Of a stretch of 51,892 nucleotides of DNA, positions 33,930-41,816 are shown in pieces (the first letter of the stretch is position 1; every line of letters begins with the position of its first letter). The DNA comes from Microbacterium sp. (GTDB lineage: Bacteria > Actinomycetota > Actinomycetes > Actinomycetales > Microbacteriaceae). The notes beneath the pieces are model-generated. The model saw nothing but the letters and a program-made list of their open reading frames with translations. It made no database searches and was not told the DNA's origin. The DNA lies in assembly GCA_002703245.1 (NCBI GenBank), contig NZTV01000046.1, positions 1 through 51,892 of the forward strand. Reading direction: 5' to 3'. A program made the position numbers and the translations under genes.

Positions 33930-35057
33930 ATGAGCGGACTGTATCTCGACAACGCCGCGACGACGCCGGTGCGGCGCGAGGTGCTCGAAGCGATGGCGCC
34001 GCTGCTGACCACCACGTACGGGAACCCCTCCAGCCACCACACCGTCGGCGAGCGCGCCGCCGCCGCGCTGGATGATGCCCGACGACGTGTCGCCCGCGTG
34101 CTGGGCGTGCGGGCCGGCGATGTCGTGTTCACCTCCGGGGGCACCGAGGCGAACAACCTCGCCGTCAAAGGCATCGCCCTCGCGGCCCTGCAGAACACGG
34201 GTGCACGGCATGTCGTGACCACGCCCATCGAGCACGAGTCGGTGCTCGCCTCGATCGACTACCTGCGGCGCCTGCACGGTGTCGAGGTCACGATGCTGCC
34301 GGTGGATCGGCATGGCCTGGTCGACTCCGACGACCTCCGACGCTCGATCCGCCCCGACACCTCGGTCATCTCCATCGGTCTGGCCAACAACGAGATCGGC
34401 ACGGTCCAGGACGCCGGGGGCCTGGTCGACGCGAGCGGCCGCGTGCCGCTGCACCTGGACGCCGTGCAGGCTGCCGGATGGCTCCCCCTCGCCGGCCTCG
34501 GCGTCGATGCACTCACCCTGGCGGGCCACAAGCTGGGCGCACCGAAGGGGATCGGGGTGGCGATGGTGCGAGGACGCATCCCGCTCGAACCGGTCGTGCA
34601 CGGCGGTGGTCAACAGCGCGGACGCCGCTCGGGTACGGAGAACGTCGCCGGCGCGGTGGGCATCGCGACGGCCCTGGAACTCGCCGAATCCGAGCGGGAG
34701 GACGCGGCCGCACGGGTCGCCGGCGTGCGAGACGCCTTCATCGCCCGGGTGCGGGAGAAGGTTCCGACCGCGCACCTCACGGGGCACCCGGATCGCCGAC
34801 TGCCCGGCACGGCGAGCTTCACCTTCGCCGGGACCAGCGGCGAGGCGGTGCTGCTCGAACTCGAGCGACGCGGGGTGGTCTCCTCGAGCGGCTCAGCGTG
34901 TGCGGCGGGCAGCGACGACGCGTCGCACGTCCTCGTCGCGATCGGGGTCGACCCCGACGTGGCCCGCACCGCGGTACGGTTCACCCTCCCCCACACCTGG
35001 CGGGGCACGCTGGACCCGGTCGCCGATGCCGTCGCGGCCGCCGTCGCGGCCGTCTGA
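33930..35057 (+). CDS. Cysteine desulfurase associated with NAD synthesis
   Basis: The 375-residue NifS/IscS-type PLP enzyme starts YLDNAATTPV and contains SGGTEANNLAVKG, the Schiff-base lysine in LAGHKLGAPKGIG and the catalytic cysteine in SSGSACAAGSDD. It lies 4 bases after nadC with CGAGGAA as ribosome-binding site. Its operon position suggests that it supplies sulfur to build or repair the NadA [4Fe-4S] cluster, as proposed for NadS-type proteins. A general iron-sulfur role is the alternative. An in-frame upstream ATG at 33876 was rejected because it lies within nadC. Confidence 0.88.
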   Translation: MSGLYLDNAATTPVRREVLEAMAPLLTTTYGNPSSHHTVGERAAAALDDARRRVARVLGVRAGDVVFTSGGTEANNLAVKGIALAALQNTGARHVVTTPIEHESVLASIDYLRRLHGVEVTMLPVDRHGLVDSDDLRRSIRPDTSVISIGLANNEIGTVQDAGGLVDASGRVPLHLDAVQAAGWLPLAGLGVDALTLAGHKLGAPKGIGVAMVRGRIPLEPVVHGGGQQRGRRSGTENVAGAVGIATALELAESEREDAAARVAGVRDAFIARVREKVPTAHLTGHPDRRLPGTASFTFAGTSGEAVLLELERRGVVSSSGSACAAGSDDASHVLVAIGVDPDVARTAVRFTLPHTWRGTLDPVADAVAAAVAAV

Positions 35058-35070
35058 CCGCGGGCGCCCG

Positions 35071-35076
35071 TAGGAT
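35071..35076 (+). promoter_or_regulatory. Candidate -10 box for the glycosyltransferase gene
   Basis: TAGGAT lies 7 bases before the GTG start with no ribosome-binding site. It suggests a separate leaderless message starting after the NAD operon. Confidence 0.5.
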
Positions 35077-35083
35077 CGAGCTC

Positions 35084-36046
35084 GTGACGCGCCCCTCGAT
35101 CACGATGGTCGTCCCCGGCTGGAACGTCGTCGACTACGCGCCGGCGGCGCTGGCGTCCTTGCGTGCACAGACCCGCCAGGACTGGACGGCCATCCTCGTC
35201 GACGATGCCTCCGACGACGGGACCGCGGCGCTGTTCGCCGCCGCGGCCGCCTCGGACGGGCGATTCCGCGTGGTCCATCATCCGCGCCGCCGCGGTCTCG
35301 GCGCGGCCCGCAACAGTGGCCTGGCACACCTCGAGACGCCGTTCGTCGGGTTCCTCGACGCCGACGACGAGCTGACCCCCGGCGCACTGGAAACGCTTGT
35401 GGGGTCCGTGGAGGACAGCGGGAGCGACTTCGCGGTCGGCGCCTACACCCGGCTACGCCCGGACGGGACGGGCGGGTATCTCGAAGGGGAGGTCCAGCCC
35501 TGGGTCGCCGCGTCCACATCCCCCGCACGCCGGGCGACCACCCTGGCGGAACATCCCGCGGCGGGAGGGAACGTCGTCGCGTGGTCGAAGGTGAGCCGGA
35601 CGGACTTCTGGCGTCGTGCCGATCTGCACTTCCCGGAGGGACGCCTGTACGAAGATCAGGTGGTCGCGCAGCGGATGTACACCCGTGCCCGACGGTTCGA
35701 CACCGTGACCGAGGTCGTGGTCCGGTGGCGCGTGCGCCCGGACGGCTCGTCCATCACCCAGAACGAGGCCCGCCTGGACGTCCTGCGCGACTGCCTCGAT
35801 GCGATGACCGCCGGGCTCGACGTCCTCGAGCGGTCCGGGATCTCGAACGCCCTCCAGGCGCGCGTGGAGCTGATTCTGACGATGGACGTGCCGCGGCTGG
35901 CCGCGATCGCCGAGGACCACCCCGATGCGTCCTACCGGAGGCTGTTGGGTGCGTTCACCCGCCGCGTGTGGCACCGCGCCGACGTGGCGCGCGCGCACCT
36001 GGACGCCGGGCTCCGGACCCGGATCGACGCGGTCACCCTCTGGTGA
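35084..36046 (+). CDS. Family 2 glycosyltransferase
   Basis: The 320-residue cytoplasmic GT-A fold protein has TMVVPGWNVVDYAPAALASL at the start, ILVDDASDDGT (nucleotide-sugar site), GLGAARNSGL and the metal-binding FLDADDE (Asp92-Ala-Asp94). The C-terminal half, with FPEGRLYEDQVVAQRMY, resembles CDP-glycerol/teichoic-acid-associated or capsule glycosyltransferases. Neither sugar nor acceptor can be assigned. The GTG was chosen because the family N-terminus begins immediately after it. It overlaps the converging ABC exporter gene by 14 bases. Confidence 0.85.
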   Translation: MTRPSITMVVPGWNVVDYAPAALASLRAQTRQDWTAILVDDASDDGTAALFAAAAASDGRFRVVHHPRRRGLGAARNSGLAHLETPFVGFLDADDELTPGALETLVGSVEDSGSDFAVGAYTRLRPDGTGGYLEGEVQPWVAASTSPARRATTLAEHPAAGGNVVAWSKVSRTDFWRRADLHFPEGRLYEDQVVAQRMYTRARRFDTVTEVVVRWRVRPDGSSITQNEARLDVLRDCLDAMTAGLDVLERSGISNALQARVELILTMDVPRLAAIAEDHPDASYRRLLGAFTRRVWHRADVARAHLDAGLRTRIDAVTLW

Positions 36047-38003
36047 CCGGTCCCGGATCGACGATGTCGTCGGGGGCGCGGTCGGCGCGCCGCTCCGGCA
36101 ACGGCGGGTGCGGCTCGGCCTCCTCGGTCTGGAGGATCCGCGATGCGGCCACCTGCTGCGCCGCGAGTTCCGCGTAGAGCCCGCCTCGGGCCAGGAGCTC
36201 GACGTGGCTGCCGGACTCGACGATGCGTCCCGCGTCGACGACATGGATGACATCGGCCGCGATCACCGTCGACAGGCGGTGGGCGATCGACAGGGTGGTG
36301 CGCCCCCGCGAAGCGGCATCCAACGCCTCCTGCACGACACGCTCCGAGACGGTGTCCAGCGCCGAGGTCGCCTCGTCGAGCAGGAGCACGGGAGGATCCT
36401 TCAGCAGGACGCGCGCGATCGCGATGCGCTGCTTCTCCCCGCCGGACAACCGGTAGCCGCGCTCGCCCACGATCGTGTCGTAGCCGTCGGCGAACCGCTC
36501 GATCACGTGATGGATGTTCGCCGCACGGCACGCCGCGACGAGCTCGTCGTCGGATGCGTCGGGCTTGGCATAGCGGAGGTTCTCGCGGATGGACGCGTGG
36601 AACAGGTAGGTCTCCTGCGACACGATCCCGACGTGGTCGATGATCGACGCCGCTCGGAGGGAATCCACGTCGGCGCCCGCGAAGAGGACCTCTCCCCCGC
36701 TGGCGCCGTACATCCGCGGCGTGAGGTAGAGGATCGTGGTCTTGCCCGCGCCCGAGGGGCCGACGAAGGCGACGTGCTGGCCGGGTTCGACCCGGAAGGA
36801 CACCCCGTCCAGGGTCGCGGGGGTCTGCGGCGCCGCATCCGGGTATCGGAACTCGACGTCGCGGAACTCGACGCGTCCGAGGGGGCCCGGCGCCTCGTCG
36901 ACGTCGATCGCGTCGGCACGGTCGGTGATCGTCGGGGTCAGGTCGAGGTACTCGAAGATGCGGGCGAACAGCGCCGCCGAGGTCTGCAGATCCAACGCCA
37001 CGCGCATCAGCCCCATCAGCGGCATGAGCAGGCGCGCCTGGACCGTGGTGAAAGCGACGATCGTTCCCGCGGTGAGGTCGTCGGCACCGCCGGTGATGAG
37101 ATAGCCGGCGACGAGATAGATGACGGCGGGAACGCTCGACATGAGCACTTGCACCACCGCGAAGAATCCCTGCCCGCTCATGGCGCGGCGCACCTGGAGG
37201 CGCACCTGGTTGCGGTTCTCCTCCTGGTAGCGATGGGATTCGGTGCGCTGCCGGTTGAAGGACTTCGACAACAGGATGCCCGAGACGCTGAGGGTCTCCT
37301 GCGTGATCGCGCTCAGCTCCGACAGGGACTCCTGCGTCTCACCGGCGATCCGCGCGCGCACCTGCCCCACCCGCCGTTGCACGATCACGAGGAAGGGCAT
37401 GATCGCCACCGCGATGAGGGTCAGGCGCCAGTCGATGATGAGCATGGCCACCAACGACGCCACGACGGTGACGGCGTTGCCGAGGATGCTCGTGACCGTG
37501 TTCGTGAGGACCCCCGCGACGCCTCCGACGTCGTTCTGCAGGCGGGATTGGATCGCGCCGGTCTTGGTGCGGGTGAAAAACGCCAGCTCCATCGACTGGA
37601 GGTGCTCGAACAGGCGCACCCGCAGATCACCGGTGACGGCATTGCCGACGGTGGCGGTGAGCCAGGTCTGCGCCACGGACAACCCGGACGAAAGCAGGAA
37701 CAACCCGATCATGGCGCCGACCAGGATGATCAGCAGCCGCAGATCCGGCGCCGAACCGTCGACGGGGAACAGCGCGTCGTCGAAGATCCTCTGCACCAGC
37801 AGCGGCGGGACGACGGCGACGGCCGCACCGACGACCACCAGTGTGGCCGTCACCACGATCCGCCCCGTGTACGGGCGGAACAGCGCCACCACGCGGTGTC
37901 CGAGGTCGGGGACCTTCGGCGCTTGCGCGTTGCGTCGCCGCTGCGCCGCTTCGTCGACGCCGCGGAATCCTCCCCCGCGACCGGGAGGTCCGAGCATCGT
38001 CAT
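36033..38003 (-). CDS. ABC exporter, fused permease-ATPase
   Basis: The 656-residue half-transporter has six N-terminal helices (about 45-350), followed by an ATPase domain (about 390-630). Walker A is GPSGAGKTT, the signature is LSGGEKQRIAIARVLL, Walker B is LLLDEATSALD, and the H-loop is IAHRLST. It belongs to the MsbA/BmrA type and probably acts as a homodimer. Cargo is unknown. About 25 C-terminal residues past the domain are Pro/Glu-rich. It is transcribed divergently from a 66-codon gene and converges on the glycosyltransferase. Confidence 0.9.
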   Translation of the reverse strand: MTMLGPPGRGGGFRGVDEAAQRRRNAQAPKVPDLGHRVVALFRPYTGRIVVTATLVVVGAAVAVVPPLLVQRIFDDALFPVDGSAPDLRLLIILVGAMIGLFLLSSGLSVAQTWLTATVGNAVTGDLRVRLFEHLQSMELAFFTRTKTGAIQSRLQNDVGGVAGVLTNTVTSILGNAVTVVASLVAMLIIDWRLTLIAVAIMPFLVIVQRRVGQVRARIAGETQESLSELSAITQETLSVSGILLSKSFNRQRTESHRYQEENRNQVRLQVRRAMSGQGFFAVVQVLMSSVPAVIYLVAGYLITGGADDLTAGTIVAFTTVQARLLMPLMGLMRVALDLQTSAALFARIFEYLDLTPTITDRADAIDVDEAPGPLGRVEFRDVEFRYPDAAPQTPATLDGVSFRVEPGQHVAFVGPSGAGKTTILYLTPRMYGASGGEVLFAGADVDSLRAASIIDHVGIVSQETYLFHASIRENLRYAKPDASDDELVAACRAANIHHVIERFADGYDTIVGERGYRLSGGEKQRIAIARVLLKDPPVLLLDEATSALDTVSERVVQEALDAASRGRTTLSIAHRLSTVIAADVIHVVDAGRIVESGSHVELLARGGLYAELAAQQVAASRILQTEEAEPHPPLPERRADRAPDDIVDPGPVTRG

Positions 38004-38026
38004 GGAATCAGGCTAATCGCGCACGG

Positions 38027-38032
38027 TAGGCT
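38027..38032 (+). promoter_or_regulatory. Candidate -10 box for the 66-residue protein gene
   Basis: TAGGCT lies 7 bases before the ATG, without a ribosome-binding site. It is in the 36-base gap between divergent starts. Confidence 0.45.
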
Positions 38033-38039
38033 CGGCTCC

Positions 38040-38240
38040 ATGAGCACCTCCGGCGAACACCCCGCACACGACGGATCCGACCTCGACGCACTGCGCGCCG
38101 AGATCGACGAGCTGAAGAAGGTGCCCGAGGAGGAGATGATCAACCCCACTCCCCGGGGCTGGGAAGGCCGCGAGCCGACCCCTTCTCCCACCGACTCGAT
38201 CGGTTCCGAGCGCTGGGAAGACACGACGTCGGAGGACTGA
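38040..38240 (+). CDS. Small acidic hypothetical protein
   Basis: This 66-residue protein is strongly acidic. It has a short helical stretch (DLDALRAEIDELKKVPEEEM, residues 14-33) that could form a coiled coil, then a Pro/Gly/Ser-rich disordered tail ending WEDTTSED. It has no recognised domain. Good codon usage, its own leaderless -10 box and a clean position between two transporter genes support it as real. Similar short acidic proteins occur in related actinobacteria, but no function can be given. Confidence 0.7.
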   Translation: MSTSGEHPAHDGSDLDALRAEIDELKKVPEEEMINPTPRGWEGREPTPSPTDSIGSERWEDTTSED

Positions 38241-38260
38241 TCTCCGCCGCGTCTTCACCA

Positions 38261-38276
38261 CGATCCCGCCGGATCG
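38261..38276 (+). terminator. Weak hairpin after the 66-residue protein gene
   Basis: CGATCC and GGATCG form a 6-base stem with a CGCC loop, 20 bases past the stop and followed by GGGAATAA. The remainder of the gap to the MFS gene holds a -10-like TAGCCT near 38303. It could terminate the short gene, but the stem is small. Confidence 0.3.
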
Positions 38277-38388
38277 GGAATAACGCCGTCGTCGGTGGCG
38301 GTTAGCCTGTCGTGGGCGCCGCCCTCGGCGTCCCCGCGCGTGCGCGCGCCCCATACATCGCTTCCGCGACCGGACTATTGGAGATCCC

Positions 38389-39903
38389 ATGGCTGCCACC
38401 GACGTCGCCCCCGGCACCGGCAGTGTGACGCTCCCGCGCACCGACGTCGTCTCGGCCGACGGCAATCGCGCCATCTGGCTGCTGCTGGCGGCCGCCTTCG
38501 TCGCGATCTTGAACGAGACGACGATGGGGGTCGCGATCCCGCACCTCATCACCGACCTGGGCATCACCGCCGTGGCGGCCCAGTGGCTGACCACCGCGTT
38601 CATGCTCACGATGGCCGTGGTCATCCCGATCACGGGGTTCCTGCTGCGCCGGTTCCCGACCCGGATGATGTTCATCGCCGCGATGAGCCTGTTCTCCACG
38701 GGAACTTTGATCGCCCTGATCGCCCCCGGCTTCGCGGTGCTCCTGCTCGGCCGTGTGGTGCAGGCCTCCGGAACGGCAATCATGATGCCGTTGCTGATGA
38801 CGACGATCATGAACGTCGTCCCCGCCCACGCCCGCGGCCGCATGATGGGCCGCGTGAGCATGGTCATCGCGCTGGCACCGGCGATCGGTCCGACGATGTC
38901 GGGCGTGCTGCTGGACACGCTGGGATGGCGGTGGATCTTCGGGATCGTCCTGCCGATCGCGTTGGCCGCCCTGGCCGTCGGCGCGATCTGGATCCGCAAC
39001 ATCGGCGAGACGATCCGCGAGCCGATCGACGCCCTCTCGGTCGTCCTTTCCGCCTTCGGCTTCGGTGGCGTCGTGTACGGCCTCAGCCAGATCGGCGGGG
39101 CGGCCGCGCACGGCGGGACGGCAGCCGAACAGGCCGCCGGCGCCCAGGCGACCACGACGCTGATCGTGTCGCTGTCGGTGGGTGTGGTCTCGCTCGCCCT
39201 GTTCGCCTGGCGCCAGATAGCCCTGCAGACCCGCGGCGTGCCGCTGCTGGACCTGCGGGTGTTCCGCTCGACGAACTTCTCCCTCTCGGTCGCCCAGTTC
39301 GGCCTGCTGTCGGTGTCCTTCTTCGGCGCGATCACCGTCATCCCGCTGTACATGCAGAACGTGTTGCAGGCATCCGCCGCCGTCACCGGTCTCGTCGTGC
39401 TCCCCGGTGCGTTGCTGATGGGGCTGGCCGGGCCGGTGGTCGGGCGGATCTACGACCGCTTCGGACCTCGCGTGCTGCTGTTCCCCGGCTCGATCATCGC
39501 CTCGGGTGTGCTGTGGATGTTCACCACCTTCGACCAGGACACGACCATCTGGATGATCCTGATCGCCCAGACGGCTCTCTCGCTGGGACTCGCGATGTCC
39601 TTCACCCCGCTGTTCACCGCGTCGTTGGCCTCGCTCCCACGTCGCTACTACTCATACGGGTCCGCGGTGGTCAGCACGACGCAGCAGGTCGGCGGCGCCG
39701 CCGGCATCGCCTTGCTGGTGGCGGTGATGTCGGGCGTGCAGACCTCGGCCATGGAATCCGGCGTGGACGAGCTGACCGCGGGCGCCCAGGGCGCTCATGC
39801 GGCCTTCCTCATCGCCGCGATCGTGTCGCTGACGCTCATCGTGGGGGCGTTCTTCATCCGCAAGCCGGATGACGACGACGCACCGGCGGCGGTGGCGCAC
39901 TGA
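38389..39903 (+). CDS. MFS drug exporter, DHA2 (14-helix) type
   Basis: The 504-residue protein has about 14 membrane segments. Motifs of the EmrB/QacA group are present: LNETTMGVAIPHLITDLGI in helix 1, AQWLTTAFMLTMAVVIPITGFL (split across helix 2), LLGRVVQASGTAIMMPLL, and the antiporter motif IALAPAIGPTMSGVLLD in helix 5. It should export small toxic compounds using the proton gradient; substrate unknown. GGAG precedes the ATG by 6 bases. No adjacent regulator gene is present. Confidence 0.9.
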   Translation: MAATDVAPGTGSVTLPRTDVVSADGNRAIWLLLAAAFVAILNETTMGVAIPHLITDLGITAVAAQWLTTAFMLTMAVVIPITGFLLRRFPTRMMFIAAMSLFSTGTLIALIAPGFAVLLLGRVVQASGTAIMMPLLMTTIMNVVPAHARGRMMGRVSMVIALAPAIGPTMSGVLLDTLGWRWIFGIVLPIALAALAVGAIWIRNIGETIREPIDALSVVLSAFGFGGVVYGLSQIGGAAAHGGTAAEQAAGAQATTTLIVSLSVGVVSLALFAWRQIALQTRGVPLLDLRVFRSTNFSLSVAQFGLLSVSFFGAITVIPLYMQNVLQASAAVTGLVVLPGALLMGLAGPVVGRIYDRFGPRVLLFPGSIIASGVLWMFTTFDQDTTIWMILIAQTALSLGLAMSFTPLFTASLASLPRRYYSYGSAVVSTTQQVGGAAGIALLVAVMSGVQTSAMESGVDELTAGAQGAHAAFLIAAIVSLTLIVGAFFIRKPDDDDAPAAVAH

Positions 39904-40006
39904 CCTCGACGCCGCGCTAGCGACGAGCAGACCACCGCGCAATCCCCTCCTTCCGATCGTCGGCGCCTCCTAGCGTGGAGGCCGACCGACCGAAAGGAGC
40001 CACATC

Positions 40007-40558
40007 TTGACCGAGAACATCGATGGCAAGAAGGTCGCGTTCCTCCTGACCGACGGGTTCGAGGACAGCGAGCTGACCAGTCCCTGGGCGGCGGTGACCG
40101 AGGCGGGGGCGGCGGCCACGCTCGTCTCACCCGCGGAGGGGACCGTCACCGGCAAGAACGGGCACGAGCAATCCGTGGATCTCGCCGTCTCCGACGCCGG
40201 CGTCGACGATTTCGACGCGCTCGTGCTTCCCGGCGGCGTGGTCAACGCCGACCATCTTCGGATGGATGACCGCGCGGTGGCTTTCGTGCGCGGTTTCTTC
40301 GACGCGCACAAGCCGGTGTCGGTGATCTGCCACGGATCGTGGATCCTCGCCGAGGCCGGCGTGCTCGAGGGCCGGACGCTCACCAGCTACCCCAGCTTGA
40401 AGACCGACCTGCGCAACGCCGGCGCGACGTGGGTCGACGAGGAAGTGGTCGTCGACCAGGGCCTGACTTCCAGCCGCACCCCCGATGATCTCCCCGCCTT
40501 CAACGCCAAGACGGTCGAGGAGATCGCCGAGGGGAAGCACTCCGGACAGACCGCCTGA
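40007..40558 (+). CDS. DJ-1/PfpI-family protein (type 1 amidotransferase-like)
   Basis: The 183-residue protein has the family pattern KKVAFLLTDGFEDSEL (Glu19), ALVLPGG, and the nucleophile elbow SVICHGSW (Cys108-His109), followed by LTSYPSLKTDLRNAGA. These place it with PfpI/YhbO-like proteins involved in stress or glyoxal/protein damage handling; the activity in this subgroup is debated. The start is TTG with AAAGGAGC 6 bases upstream. TAGCGT at 39971-39976 is a probable -10. Confidence 0.9.
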   Translation: MTENIDGKKVAFLLTDGFEDSELTSPWAAVTEAGAAATLVSPAEGTVTGKNGHEQSVDLAVSDAGVDDFDALVLPGGVVNADHLRMDDRAVAFVRGFFDAHKPVSVICHGSWILAEAGVLEGRTLTSYPSLKTDLRNAGATWVDEEVVVDQGLTSSRTPDDLPAFNAKTVEEIAEGKHSGQTA

Positions 40559-40577
40559 CGTCGGCGGGCCCGGGCGG

Positions 40578-40610
40578 GAGGGCCGGTGACGGCGATCGTC
40601 ACCGGCCCTC
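40578..40610. terminator. Strong bidirectional terminator
   Basis: GAGGGCCGGTGACG and CGTCACCGGCCCTC form a perfect 14-base stem with a GCGAT loop. It lies 19 bases past the PfpI-like gene and 14 bases from the end of the converging Cys-rich peptide gene, so it probably serves both. GTCG follows without a U-tract. Confidence 0.75.
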
Positions 40611-40624
40611 GTCGCTGGCAGCGG

Positions 40625-40738
40625 TCACTGTCCGCCGCAACCGCTCCCGCCGCAGCACGAACCCTGCGATCCGGTATCGATGGTGGTCAGCACGATCTTG
40701 TCTTCGACCTCGGGGGTCGGGGTGTTCGACGTCGCCAT
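40625..40738 (-). CDS. Cys-rich 37-residue peptide
   Basis: The peptide has a Thr/Pro/Glu-rich start (MATSNTPTPEVEDK), a short hydrophobic run IVLTTID, and a C-terminal SCCGGSGCGGQ with cysteines 28, 29 and 34. It starts 29 bases after the arsR-arsC fusion gene on the same strand, with TACGAT 6 bases before its ATG as a possible leaderless start. It ends just before a strong terminator. The cysteine arrangement could bind arsenite or another soft metal. The leader-plus-Cys/Gly/Ser-core layout also resembles precursors of modified peptides, though no modifying enzyme is nearby. No family is recognised. Confidence 0.6.
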   Translation of the reverse strand: MATSNTPTPEVEDKIVLTTIDTGSQGSCCGGSGCGGQ

Positions 40739-40744
40739 CCCCCG

Positions 40745-40750
40745 ATCGTA
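40745..40750 (-). promoter_or_regulatory. Candidate -10 box for the Cys-rich peptide gene
   Basis: TACGAT lies 6 bases before the ATG, in the 29-base gap after the arsR-arsC fusion gene. It would allow independent, leaderless expression in addition to read-through. Confidence 0.4.
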
Positions 40751-40767
40751 GCCCCGATGCGGGTGCT

Positions 40768-41658
40768 TCAGGCCGCGTGCACCAGCTCGGCGTAGAGCTC
40801 GCGCACACGCCGCGCGATGTCGTCGCGGATCCCACGCACATCGGCCAGCGGCAACCCCGCGGGGTCCTCCAGGTCCCAGTCCAGATACCTCCGCCCCGGC
40901 AACACCGGGCACGCGTCGCCGCACCCCATCGTGATCACGACGCTCGCCGCACGGACGGCCTCGTCGGTGAGCGGTTTCGGGAAGTCTCCCGTGGCGGGCA
41001 CGCCGATCTCGTCGAGCGCGGCGATGATCGTCGAGCGCACGTCGGTCGCCGGTTCGGATCCGGCCGTGGCGACGCGGATCCGGTCACCGGCCAGGTGTCG
41101 GAGGATGCCGGCGGCCAGTTGCGACCGACCCGCGTTCTGCACGCAGACGAACAGCACCTCCGGGGTGGCGTCGCGGTCGCCGTCGGCGCGCGCGAGAGCG
41201 TCGAGCCGCGCCGACGCGAAAGCCGCCGTGCGGGACGCGAGATACGGCGTGGAGGCGCTCGCGTCGCGGAGCAGCTCCGAGCTGTCATGGACGATCCGCC
41301 GGATCGTCTCCCCGCCGAAGACGCCACGGAACCTCAGAGAGAGGTCGGCGACGATCCGGTCGAGGTCGGGCTCGGCGGCCGCGCCGGCACCGAGGAAGGC
41401 CGATACCCGGTCGTACTCATCGGGGTCGATGGCGTACCACACACGACGCCCCTCGGGATGGCGCCGCACGAACCCCTCGGCCAGCAACGCCTTCATGTGG
41501 TGGCTGACGGTCGGTTGGGTCAGTTCGAGAGCGGCCGCCAGCTCGCCCACGAGCGCGCGACCCTCGTCGCTGTCGCGGATGAGTCGGAGGATGCGGGAAC
41601 GGGTCGGGTCGGCGAGCAACGCGAGACGGCGGTCGTCGACCTCTGACGGAGCACCCAT
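40768..41658 (-). CDS. ArsR-family regulator fused to arsenate reductase module
   Basis: This 296-residue fusion has an ArsR/SmtB winged helix (about 5-85; LTQPTVSHHMKALLAEGFVRR is the recognition region), a helical segment (97-160), and a low-molecular-weight-phosphatase-type arsenate reductase (167-296). The reductase loop is Cys172-VQNAG-Arg178, with a second cysteine pair Cys246/Cys250 in MGCGDACP. The helical segment plus reductase matches the layout of the separate 218-residue protein at 45105. The DNA-binding part contains no cysteine, so any redox or arsenical signal should come through the reductase module. The start ATG overlaps an ATAGAC-N4-GTCTAT operator; TAGACT 7 bases upstream suggests a leaderless message. 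Confidence 0.88.
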   Translation of the reverse strand: MGAPSEVDDRRLALLADPTRSRILRLIRDSDEGRALVGELAAALELTQPTVSHHMKALLAEGFVRRHPEGRRVWYAIDPDEYDRVSAFLGAGAAAEPDLDRIVADLSLRFRGVFGGETIRRIVHDSSELLRDASASTPYLASRTAAFASARLDALARADGDRDATPEVLFVCVQNAGRSQLAAGILRHLAGDRIRVATAGSEPATDVRSTIIAALDEIGVPATGDFPKPLTDEAVRAASVVITMGCGDACPVLPGRRYLDWDLEDPAGLPLADVRGIRDDIARRVRELYAELVHAA

Positions 41659-41672
41659 AGACAACAGTCTAT
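41657..41672. promoter_or_regulatory. Operator at the arsR-arsC fusion gene
   Basis: ATAGAC-AACA-GTCTAT is a perfect palindrome covering the first base(s) of the start codon and the TAGACT -10 box (41666-41671). Its core ATAGA-N6-TCTAT recurs exactly at 46218-46233, in front of the second arsenate reductase operon. It is a strong candidate for the binding site of the ArsR domain (autoregulation). Confidence 0.65.
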
Positions 41673-41816
41673 CTGTACGAAGTGGGACGCGACGGCGCCG
41701 AGATCTCGCCATCGACGGCCCGAGCGCTATACGACAGTTGTAGATTAGAGGTGGTCGCGGCACTCGCGACCACCCGGCCATGATCCGGGTCTCAGGGGAA
41801 GAGAAAGGCGTATCTC

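Noticed and set aside
41727..41743. Third ArsR operator before the SDR gene
   Set aside because: The dyad CTATACGACAGTTGTAG is imperfect and does not share the ATAGA/TCTAT half-sites of the two ars operators.
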